A stretch of DNA of 25,894 nucleotides from Roseivirga sp. UBA6061 (GTDB taxonomy: Bacteria; Bacteroidota; Bacteroidia; Cytophagales; Cyclobacteriaceae), in contig DIYF01000108.1 of NCBI GenBank assembly GCA_002427745.1, positions 1 through 25,894 of the forward strand. Direction: 5' to 3'. Position 1 is the first letter of the stretch, and the number at the start of each line of letters is the position of its first letter. The position numbers were made by a program, and so were the translations under genes. Shown piece after piece: positions 1-5,692 of this stretch. The notes below the pieces were generated by a model. That model was not told the origin of the DNA and ran no database searches. It saw only the letters and a list, made by a program, of their open reading frames with translations.

Positions 1-57
1 AAGGACTCAGCGCAAGCGTTTCGTTCGCAATGACCAATCACTTTTGAGACAATCTCC
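1..57 (-). repeat. Edge of a dispersed Bacteroidota-type repeat, cut by the window start
   Basis: Read on the minus strand, this stretch has GTCTCAAAAGT, six bases, then TCATTGCGAA. The element at 8418-8546 has GTCTCAAAAGT, six bases, then TCGTTACGAA. The shared words and identical spacing indicate the same repeat family. Similar GTCATTGCGA words are common in intergenic repeats of Bacteroidota. The outer end is beyond the window, so length and second arm are unknown. Confidence 0.6.
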
Positions 58-61
58 ATCT

Positions 62-81
62 GAAAACAACCTGCTGTTTTC
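62..81. repeat. Perfect 7-bp hairpin downstream of the DUF6249 gene
   Basis: The arms GAAAACA and TGTTTTC flank a six-base loop. A second short hairpin (CCCGG, TTT, CCGGG) lies at about 89-101. Both follow the stop codon of the minus-strand gene that ends at 112. They could help to end its transcript, but there is no clean T-run, so a terminator role is only possible. Confidence 0.35.
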
Positions 82-111
82 TTCAACCCCGGTTTCCGGG
101 TAGCTCAGCTC

Positions 112-474
112 CTACTTTTCTTCTTCTTTCTGTATTTCTCTGCGCATAAACACAAAGTAGATCAGAAAGCCCAGTGAAGCTGCTGTGATGACAATACCAA
201 AGGCCATACTTGATTCATAGTAGAATCGGCCATATTCGATGAGCATGAGTCCGATTCCTGAAAAGAAAAGAATGAGCCCCCATTTCAATGAGCTGTAAAA
301 GCTCTGCTTTGATCCTTCTTTCAAAAGTTCCATTGATTTTTCGTCTACCAGACCAGCGTCAATCATGCGTTTTCTAAGCCTGTAACCGGTGATTGCCTTA
401 ATGATGCCTATTGTAGTAAAACCTGTGAAGCTAAATACAACCACCTGCATTAGCACTATTTCCATTCCGTCCAT
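112..474 (-). CDS. DUF6249-like small membrane protein
   Basis: This is a 120-residue protein with three predicted membrane segments at about residues 5-25, 62-82 and 88-109, and a charged cytoplasmic tail ending in EEEK. The loop after the first helix holds the basic stretch RLRKRM and an acidic segment. It resembles the DUF6249 family, whose members in Bacteroidota often lie beside ECF sigma factor genes; no biochemical role is known to me. It is transcribed away from the sigma gene at 627. A promoter-like signal at 507-532 on its strand matches the one ahead of the sigma gene, so it is probably a target of that sigma factor. A start at the fourth codon (465) is also possible. Confidence 0.7.
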   Translation of the reverse strand: MDGMEIVLMQVVVFSFTGFTTIGIIKAITGYRLRKRMIDAGLVDEKSMELLKEGSKQSFYSSLKWGLILFFSGIGLMLIEYGRFYYESSMAFGIVITAASLGFLIYFVFMRREIQKEEEK

Positions 475-506
475 AACGTGATCTTTTCAATTGTTACGTC
501 CCTTGA

Positions 507-532
507 GACACGAGCTCATTTTCAGATGTTGC
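507..532 (-). promoter_or_regulatory. Candidate ECF-type promoter for the DUF6249 gene
   Basis: On the minus strand GCAACA is followed by exactly 15 bases and then GTGTC, ending 32 bases before the start codon at 474. The sigma factor gene on the other strand has GCAACC, 15 bases, GTGTC. ECF promoters typically combine an AAC-containing -35 with a GTC-type -10. The shared words and spacing are seen directly; use by this sigma factor is inferred. Confidence 0.6.
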
Positions 533-589
533 AGCAAAATCTGAATTTTTATCGAAATTGTTGAGAAAGCATTTTTTTAGAAGAAATCG

Positions 590-615
590 GCAACCCTTAC
601 CGAAACTTTTGTGTC
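590..615 (+). promoter_or_regulatory. Candidate autoregulated ECF-type promoter of the sigma factor gene
   Basis: GCAACC at 590-595 and GTGTC at 611-615 are separated by 15 bases and end 11 bases before the ATG at 627. If GTGTC is the -10 element, transcription would start only a few bases ahead of the start codon, giving a very short or absent leader. The divergent gene has the same arrangement at 507-532. Confidence 0.6.
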
Positions 616-626
616 ACACCTAACTC

Positions 627-1187
627 ATGGATGATCAGTCGCTGGTAAAGAGCATCTTAAATGGAAACACGCAGGCATTTTCTTTTCTGATCAGGAAATA
701 TGAAAAGCTGGTATTCCATATGATACAAAAACTGGTAAACGATGAACCTAGTATAGAAGAACTGGCCCAGGACGTTTTTATGAAAGTGCATGAGAAACTT
801 CCCGGTTTCAGGTTTGAAAGCAAACTTTCTACCTGGATCGCGACCATAGCCTACCGACATACTGTGAACCACTTGAGAAAATCGAAGCGTATGGTGTACA
901 AAGAACTGGAAGAGGCCAGCGAAGACAGATTCTTCGTTTCAGAAGAAACACCGGCACGTGTCTATGAGGCTCAGGATACAGGACAATACATTCAGGAGCA
1001 TATTCAGAAGCTTCCTGCACATTACAGAAACATACTGTACCTCTACCATATTGAGGAAATGACCTACCCTGAAATTGTAGAAATTACAGGACTGCCGATA
1101 GGAACGGTCAAAAACTACCTTTTCAGGGCCAGAAAACTTTTGAAGGAACAATTAAGTAAATTTGTAAAACGAGAGGAGCTGTTATGA
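627..1187 (+). CDS. ECF-family RNA polymerase sigma factor
   Basis: This 186-residue protein has the two domains of a group 4 sigma factor. Region 2 covers about residues 10-85 (LIRKYEKLVFHMI, then ELAQDVFMKVHEKL and the DNA-melting part with STWIATIAYRHTVNHLRK). Region 4 covers about 125-178 (LPAHYRNILYLYHIEEMTY, then the recognition helix GLPIGTVKNYLFRARKLL). It directs RNA polymerase to a small set of stress or envelope promoters. The next gene starts inside its stop codon region (ATGA overlap) and encodes a membrane protein that is probably its anti-sigma factor. The promoter-like element at 590-615 suggests autoregulation. Confidence 0.95.
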   Translation: MDDQSLVKSILNGNTQAFSFLIRKYEKLVFHMIQKLVNDEPSIEELAQDVFMKVHEKLPGFRFESKLSTWIATIAYRHTVNHLRKSKRMVYKELEEASEDRFFVSEETPARVYEAQDTGQYIQEHIQKLPAHYRNILYLYHIEEMTYPEIVEITGLPIGTVKNYLFRARKLLKEQLSKFVKREELL

Positions 1188-1591
1188 ACATTGACAAAGA
1201 ACTTCGTGATCAGGAAGCTTTTGACGAAGCACCGTTTTCAGAAGAAGACAAGAAGCTTTACACGCTGCTCATGGCTGAGCTCGACAAAGAGTCTGAGATC
1301 AGGATCAAGCCCACTTTTTCTGCAGATATCATTAAAAAGCTGGAAGCCAGGAAAAGAAGAGAAACCATATGGGAGTTTCTGCTCTTTGCCGCTGCCATTG
1401 CCGGTGTGGTGATACTTACTGCGTTGACCTTCTCTATTTTTACTTCGAATGCTACCGAGTCGGTCGACCTCTTTCAGAACAGTCCGGTAGGTCCCGTCAT
1501 TGCCCTGGTGGTTCTCATTGTGATCTTTCAGGTGGTAGATAAGAAGTATCTGAAGGATACGCGCCTGAAGAAACGACTCAATCAGAGCTGA
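1184..1591 (+). CDS. Putative membrane-bound anti-sigma factor
   Basis: This 135-residue protein starts within the stop of the sigma gene (ATGA), which implies translational coupling. An N-terminal soluble part of about 60 residues, predicted helical and acidic, is followed by membrane segments at about 62-86 and 103-121 and a basic tail. The size, topology and position fit an anti-sigma factor that holds the sigma factor at the inner membrane. It has no histidine or cysteine at all, so it cannot use the zinc-binding HxxxCxxC motif of ZAS-type anti-sigma factors. The function is inferred from context. Its 3' end overlaps the convergent gene at 1578-2663 by 14 bp. Confidence 0.65.
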   Translation: MNIDKELRDQEAFDEAPFSEEDKKLYTLLMAELDKESEIRIKPTFSADIIKKLEARKRRETIWEFLLFAAAIAGVVILTALTFSIFTSNATESVDLFQNSPVGPVIALVVLIVIFQVVDKKYLKDTRLKKRLNQS

Positions 1592-2663
1592 CCCCTTTCG
1601 GCAGACCAAAGGAGCTATTCGTTTTTATGCTATTCTTCTGTTCCTGAAATCTATGGAGTGAATTCAGGTAAGAGTCTTCTTTGCTAAGGAATACATTCTT
1701 GAGCTTAATGAATTTCGGAATGGGCTGAAAGAGCCTTTGCCTTACCAGCTCCACTTCCAGATCGAGTAGCTTGGCTACTTTCTCCCCCAGCAGAAAGTGA
1801 ACAAATGGTTTGCTTTTGCCTTCCAGTTCTGTACCCTGTGTTGCCTTCTCAAAGTAGTCCAGTAAGGAGCTGGTCAATATCACACCAGCCTCTGATTTTT
1901 TGAATTGTCTTTTGCGGATTTTCCTTTCCAGTACATTGGCAGCTCTCATAGATGCCGGTAGCAATTCCGCCTGTAGTCCCAGCAGTTCACCTATCAGATT
2001 CCAGTAACGGATGTAGCCCAGACTCTCTTCCCCCACAATGTTCTTTCCGAGGTTGCGCAGCCCTCTCATGGGTATCAGCGAAAACGACAGATTGGTACCT
2101 GCCATGTCTTCCTGATTGATGGGTTTTCCAAAGGCTTCAGACCAGCTTTTATCCTGCCCCACATAATGCCTGATGGCAGCATGCATCAGTCTTACTTTGA
2201 AGATAGAAGCCAGGGCCTTTCCGTCATGATCAAAAGCATTTGGTGCCACTACATCAAAGACAAACTCAGCCGTTTCCAGCAGTCTTTTTTCAGGCTCATC
2301 CTTGATGCGGTTAGACCGGACCAACACCTCGGCACCGTTGGCTGCCGCATAGCAATAGGGCAATGAAAGAAAGCCCAGAAGCAGCATTAAATCCGAGCTG
2401 TGTTTTGAGAAAAAAGCCTGACCTGTTTTGAGTAAACTTTCGTCAGCTATGGCCGGGTGCTGAAAGATATTTTGCCAGAGTAATTGCAGGCTCTCATGTG
2501 CCTTTGCATCGGGTTGATAACTATTGTCTTTCACACCAACCAACAGTTCCTGCAGTTCCTTTTTCCGTGTCGGGAAGTAATAATTGATCACCGCATCCGC
2601 CAGCTCATCCTGTATATGTCTGGCCCTATCCAGCAGTTCATTCGTGTAAAAAATCTCTGTCAT
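1578..2663 (-). CDS. Oxygenase MpaB / latex-clearing-protein family (DUF2236) heme protein
   Basis: This 361-residue protein carries the hallmarks of the MpaB/DUF2236 family. The segment VRLMHAAIRHY at about 157-167 holds the conserved Arg158 and His161; in rubber oxygenase Lcp the matching His is the axial heme ligand. The family motif NQEDMAGT lies at about 183-190. There is no signal peptide, so it is probably cytoplasmic. Family members cleave double bonds or oxidise lipophilic compounds, but the substrate here cannot be told. It stands alone, convergent with the anti-sigma gene and overlapping its end. A 21-bp perfect palindrome about 85 bases upstream may be an operator. Confidence 0.85.
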   Translation of the reverse strand: MTEIFYTNELLDRARHIQDELADAVINYYFPTRKKELQELLVGVKDNSYQPDAKAHESLQLLWQNIFQHPAIADESLLKTGQAFFSKHSSDLMLLLGFLSLPYCYAAANGAEVLVRSNRIKDEPEKRLLETAEFVFDVVAPNAFDHDGKALASIFKVRLMHAAIRHYVGQDKSWSEAFGKPINQEDMAGTNLSFSLIPMRGLRNLGKNIVGEESLGYIRYWNLIGELLGLQAELLPASMRAANVLERKIRKRQFKKSEAGVILTSSLLDYFEKATQGTELEGKSKPFVHFLLGEKVAKLLDLEVELVRQRLFQPIPKFIKLKNVFLSKEDSYLNSLHRFQEQKNSIKTNSSFGLPKGVSSD

Positions 2664-2714
2664 TGCCCTAACAACACAAGTTTAAGCCAAATTGATTTCC
2701 GAATATAAAAGAAA

Positions 2715-2730
2715 TGTCCCCCTGGGGGCA
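2715..2730. repeat. GC-rich inverted repeat TGTCCCC-CT-GGGGGCA
   Basis: Seven-base arms with one mismatch (a G-T pair in RNA) surround a two-base centre. It lies between the start codon of the MpaB-like gene and the larger palindrome at 2748. It could be an operator half or an mRNA leader hairpin; nothing in the sequence decides. Confidence 0.4.
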
Positions 2731-2747
2731 TACCATACCAGCCTGGC

Positions 2748-2768
2748 TGTGCTCAAAATTTGAGCACA
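2748..2768. promoter_or_regulatory. Perfect 21-bp palindrome, candidate operator
   Basis: The arms TGTGCTCAAA and TTTGAGCACA flank a single A. A perfect 10+1+10 palindrome in a divergent intergenic region is the usual form of a site for a homodimeric regulator. It is 85 bases upstream of the MpaB-like gene and about 300 bases upstream of the TolB-like gene. No T-run follows on either strand, so it is not an intrinsic terminator. No regulator gene lies next to it. Confidence 0.55.
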
Positions 2769-3071
2769 TAAATTGCATATGATTATAAATCATTTTAAAT
2801 CAGACTTCTAACAATATATAATTAAACATTTACTTTACTAAAAAATCAGATATTCAGACCGGGGTTTTCAAAAGAACCACTCTCTGAATTCAGGTCATAG
2901 TGATAAAAACTGACAAATCGTCACCCCCGTTTCTATGCGGTTTTGTTAAACCTTTCTCTTCGGAAATTATCTACCGTGTACCATTCCTACCTGTCGGCCG
3001 TTGAATGGTTGACAAGTTTCTTAATAGTCTCTATGTTCGCTCCCCAAATCAAAAACAGAAATTATCTGATC

Positions 3072-3947
3072 ATGAAAAGGTCTATCGTATTCACCCTGCT
3101 CCTATCTATTTTTGCCGGTCTTAAAATGGAAGCCCAAAACCCTCCGGGTACTGACATTTATATCTTCAATCTGAAGGAGGTAAAACGCAGAGTCAAGATT
3201 ACGAACCCCTGGAATATTACCAACCGGGACAGCTACGACAACCAGCCTCATTTCCGCAATGCCAATGAGGTGTTTTTCACCTCTGCCCAGCCTGATGGAC
3301 AAACAGATATTATCCATTACAACCTGATGGACAGCACGTCTAAAAATGTGACCAATACACCCAATACCAGTGAGTACTCAGCCCACATGTTGTCTCGTAC
3401 CAAATCGTTTGTAGTAGTACGTGTTGAAGAAGACGGAAAGCAGCGACTCTGGCAGTTTCCCATCGATGGTCAGGAGTCTCCCAAACTTATGTTTGAAGAG
3501 CTGGAACCAGTGGGTTATCATGCCTGGGCCAGTACAGAAGTAGCCATGTTTATTCTGGGTGACCCCAACTCACTTATGCTGTCGAGCACTAAGGTGCGTA
3601 ACGACCGCAAGCTGGAAGAAAACATCGGCCGAACCCTTAAGACCAGAGGCAGAAACTTTCTGTTTTCAAAGAAAACTGAAAAGGGTAATCAGGAGATCTT
3701 TATGATTGCCGGCCGTGGTGATAAAATCAGACGCATGACGGTGACGCCTAAAAATGCCAATGACTGGGCCGTGACACCACAGGGCACCTACCTCACAAGT
3801 GTGGGCAGCACTATCTGGAAAATTAACCCTGCTTTTGACAGCGCCTGGTCTCAAATTCTTGACCTAAAAGATTTGGGCGTTGAAAACATTACACGAATTG
3901 CGGTAAGTCCTGACAACACGAAAATGGCACTGGTAGTAGACCGTTGA
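3072..3947 (+). CDS. Secreted TolB-like beta-propeller (PD40 repeats) protein
   Basis: The chosen start at 3072 gives a 291-residue protein beginning with a signal peptide (MKRSIVFTLLLSIFAGLKMEAQ-like, with basic, hydrophobic and polar parts). An open frame reaches back to 2943, but that would place 43 extra residues ahead of the signal peptide. The mature part has PD40/TolB-type blade motifs, such as PHFRNANEVFFTS with DGQTDIIHYNL, and a terminal RIAVSPDNTKMALVVD. Only about four blades fit, fewer than a full six- or seven-blade propeller. It is probably periplasmic and likely binds a partner protein or peptide; the role is unknown. It precedes the actin-like gene by 140 bp and seems to be a separate unit. 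Confidence 0.7.
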   Translation: MKRSIVFTLLLSIFAGLKMEAQNPPGTDIYIFNLKEVKRRVKITNPWNITNRDSYDNQPHFRNANEVFFTSAQPDGQTDIIHYNLMDSTSKNVTNTPNTSEYSAHMLSRTKSFVVVRVEEDGKQRLWQFPIDGQESPKLMFEELEPVGYHAWASTEVAMFILGDPNSLMLSSTKVRNDRKLEENIGRTLKTRGRNFLFSKKTEKGNQEIFMIAGRGDKIRRMTVTPKNANDWAVTPQGTYLTSVGSTIWKINPAFDSAWSQILDLKDLGVENITRIAVSPDNTKMALVVDR

Positions 3948-4012
3948 ACCATATTGGGTTTTTAAATACAAAAGTTTTTAAGAAATTCGACCTGATTTTT
4001 CTTAACCACGCG

Positions 4013-4042
4013 GCAATCCATACGAATTAGTCGTATTATTGC
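4013..4042 (+). promoter_or_regulatory. First leader hairpin ahead of the actin-like gene
   Basis: GCAAT-cc-ATACGA, loop ATTAG, TCGTAT-t-ATTGC forms an 11-pair stem with a small internal bulge, ending 45 bases before the start codon at 4088. It may be an mRNA leader structure or a DNA operator. The pairing is seen in the sequence; the role is inferred. Confidence 0.5.
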
Positions 4043-4068
4043 TTTAATTGCGGCTTCAATAATAAAGC
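4041..4068 (+). promoter_or_regulatory. Second leader hairpin, sharing two bases with the first
   Basis: GCTTTA-ATTG, loop CGGCTT, CAAT-aa-TAAAGC forms a 10-pair stem with a two-base bulge, ending 19 bases before the start codon. Its first two bases (4041-4042) are also the last two of the hairpin at 4013-4042, so both cannot form completely at once. No T-run follows, so it is not a terminator. Confidence 0.5.
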
Positions 4069-4087
4069 CTAACACAAAGAACCTACT

Positions 4088-5143
4088 ATGTTTAAGACCT
4101 ACACGTTCCCTAGTGTATTTGAGGGTAACATTACAGACCTTAGAAACGTATCCCCCGACCTTATCAACGGTATTAAAATATTTCACAATGGTGACGGGTA
4201 TGTCATAGGAAATCTGGCCTTAACAGAAGGTGTTTCTCCTCATAGAAACATAAACAGTGCCCCTGATGAGCTGGATTACAACATCCTGTTAAAATCCGGT
4301 CTGCTTATCGCCAATCAGCGTCTCGGCAATCCATTGACAATCACTACAGGTTTTCCTTTTTCTACTTTCCAGTTGTATAAGGAAATGGCCTCAAACCTGA
4401 TCAACAATCAGCATGTGATTGAATACGATGCCGCTACTTACGGAGGAGGTTCTAAGAAAAATGTACAGGTCGATATAGACAACGTGCAGGTGATTCCTGA
4501 AGTAATCGGTTGTGCCATTGCCCTGAGAAAGGGAATGACCAACGCCACAGGCAATTTCTTTGTAATGAGCCTTGGTTACGGTACGCTGGAAGGTCTCTTG
4601 AGTACTGAAGGTGGTATTGTACAAAGAACCTCTCTTTCTACTTACGGACTGCGTTATGCAGTAAACCTGCTGGAAAAAGAGCTTTCAAAGCAGTATTACC
4701 TTGAATTGAAAACGGAACATCAGATTGATGCCGCCTTCCAGAAAGGTGTGATCTTCCTGAACAGAAAGCGTATTGACATTAAGCCACTGAGAGACAAAGT
4801 GCTGAGACAGTACTACGAAGATGTAATCTCTCCGGCAATGAGAAAGGCTTTCAACGATAATGACTTTACACTCTCTCATGTAATGTACCTTGCCGGAGGC
4901 GGTGCTATGTACCCTGAACTGGTGAATTGCTTTAAGCAGGAATTCCAGGACATTCTGGATCTGGAAGTTGCTCACGAACCACAGGCACTGGCCAGCAGAG
5001 GCTATTGCATCAACTCTTCTCAGCTCAATGGAGGCGTGAAAAGCACAGCCGTAGGACTTGATATTGGTAATGCATCTACCATCGTATCAATGTTCGATGA
5101 AAACAATCTTAGTTCTGAAACCAGTATACCGGCAGACTACTAA
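4088..5143 (+). CDS. Actin-like (ParM/Alp-type) ATPase, apparently circularly permuted
   Basis: This is a 351-residue actin-superfamily protein. From residue 1 it reads like a ParM-type protein that lacks its first hairpin: TYTFPSVFEGN, then LTITTGFPFS at about 83-92, the connecting segment VIPEVIGCAIALRKG at 135-149, a phosphate-2-like loop FFVMSLGYGTLEG at 157-169, and the adenosine loop MYLAGGGAMYPEL at 266-278. The phosphate-1 hairpin, normally at the N-terminus, is instead at residues 321-335 (AVGLDIGNASTIVSM) after a short linker. An in-frame TAA at 4070-4072 with no start codon after it excludes a longer N-terminus. In phosphate-2 the usual Asp is Ser161. It probably forms ATP-dependent filaments. 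A bactofilin gene follows after 3 nt. There is no adjacent ParR-like gene, so plasmid partition is unlikely. Confidence 0.8.
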   Translation: MFKTYTFPSVFEGNITDLRNVSPDLINGIKIFHNGDGYVIGNLALTEGVSPHRNINSAPDELDYNILLKSGLLIANQRLGNPLTITTGFPFSTFQLYKEMASNLINNQHVIEYDAATYGGGSKKNVQVDIDNVQVIPEVIGCAIALRKGMTNATGNFFVMSLGYGTLEGLLSTEGGIVQRTSLSTYGLRYAVNLLEKELSKQYYLELKTEHQIDAAFQKGVIFLNRKRIDIKPLRDKVLRQYYEDVISPAMRKAFNDNDFTLSHVMYLAGGGAMYPELVNCFKQEFQDILDLEVAHEPQALASRGYCINSSQLNGGVKSTAVGLDIGNASTIVSMFDENNLSSETSIPADY

Positions 5144-5146
5144 TTC

Positions 5147-5617
5147 ATGGCGAGAGACTCAGTAGCATCAAATCATTCGGTCAATATCACACAGATCAAA
5201 ACAGGGTCTGTAATCACCGGCAATATGAAGTCCAAACACAGTATACGTGTGGATGGCTATGTGGCAGGTGACCTGATTTCTGAGGAAAAGGTAATCATTG
5301 GGGTTCATGGTGAGATCGGAGGCAACCTGCATGGTGCAGATATCACGATCGAAGGCTATGTGAATGGAGATGTACTTACGAAAGGCTCCCTGCATGTAGC
5401 CAGTAAGGCGGTGATTCTCGGCAGAATCTTTTCGAAGGAAATATCTATTGAAAAGGGGGCTGAACTCAACGGCCAGGTAAATGTGGGCGTGGAAGTAGAG
5501 ATTCCTGATCTGGATACTAAAGCCCCGCCAAAGCAGCAGCCCGTCAAGAAAATAGAACCTGCCAAGCCAGCTCAAAAGCAGGCTTCAGGAGACAATTACG
5601 GAACAGTGGCCTGGTAA
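5147..5617 (+). CDS. Bactofilin (polymer-forming cytoskeletal protein)
   Basis: This 156-residue protein has the bactofilin (DUF583) core at about residues 14-115: a right-handed beta-helix of short glycine-spaced rungs such as GSVITGNMKSKHSIRVDGYV, GEIGGNLHGADITIEGYVNG and GAELNGQVNVG. The core is flanked by a short N-terminal tail and a Pro/Lys/Gln-rich C-terminal tail (residues 120-150), as is usual in the family. Bactofilins self-assemble without nucleotide and act as membrane-linked scaffolds for cell shape, stalks or enzyme placement. The gene starts 3 nt after the actin-like gene and ends within a terminator, so the two are almost certainly cotranscribed. No M23 peptidase, a frequent bactofilin neighbour, is present here. 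Confidence 0.92.
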   Translation: MARDSVASNHSVNITQIKTGSVITGNMKSKHSIRVDGYVAGDLISEEKVIIGVHGEIGGNLHGADITIEGYVNGDVLTKGSLHVASKAVILGRIFSKEISIEKGAELNGQVNVGVEVEIPDLDTKAPPKQQPVKKIEPAKPAQKQASGDNYGTVAW

Positions 5618-5630
5618 ACAGGCCTTTTTT
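5608..5630 (+). terminator. Intrinsic terminator whose loop contains the bactofilin stop codon
   Basis: GGCCTG at 5608-5613, loop GTAAA, CAGGCC at 5619-5624, then six T at 5625-5630. The TAA at 5615-5617 in the loop is the bactofilin stop codon. It closes the actin-bactofilin unit before the tyrS promoter. Confidence 0.85.
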
Positions 5631-5662
5631 CTTTTCTGCTTTTCCCCTCCCCTTTCTTATTT

Positions 5663-5670
5663 TATATTTG
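5663..5670 (+). promoter_or_regulatory. Bacteroidota -7 promoter element for tyrS
   Basis: TATATTTG matches the TAnnTTTG element used by the primary sigma factor of Bacteroidota. It lies 22 bases before the tyrS start codon and just after the upstream terminator. No clear -33 element was recognised in the T/C-rich tract ahead of it. Confidence 0.6.
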
Positions 5671-5692
5671 CCCCCCATAATTTCAGGGTAAC

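Larger units (their letters stand above)
2664..3071. other. 408-bp divergent intergenic region
   Basis: This region separates the MpaB-like gene from the TolB-like gene. It contains two palindromes (2715-2730 and 2748-2768) and an AT-rich tract at about 2775-2860. An open frame extends upstream of the TolB-like gene to 2943, but the start at 3072 is preferred because a signal peptide begins there. No RNA gene or further ORF is convincing. Confidence 0.6.

Noticed and set aside
2943..3071. Longer start of the TolB-like gene at 2943
   Set aside because: It would place 43 residues ahead of a clear signal peptide that begins at 3072.
4073..4087. Frameshift or missed start that would restore an N-terminal phosphate-1 motif to the actin-like gene
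   Set aside because: An in-frame stop at 4070-4072 precedes the ATG, the leader is hairpin-rich and shows no D-x-G type motif, and an intact motif already exists at the C-terminus.
4088..5617. Plasmid-type parMRC partition module
   Set aside because: No ParR-like DNA-binding gene and no set of direct repeats of a centromere are adjacent; the neighbour is a bactofilin and the surroundings are chromosomal housekeeping genes.
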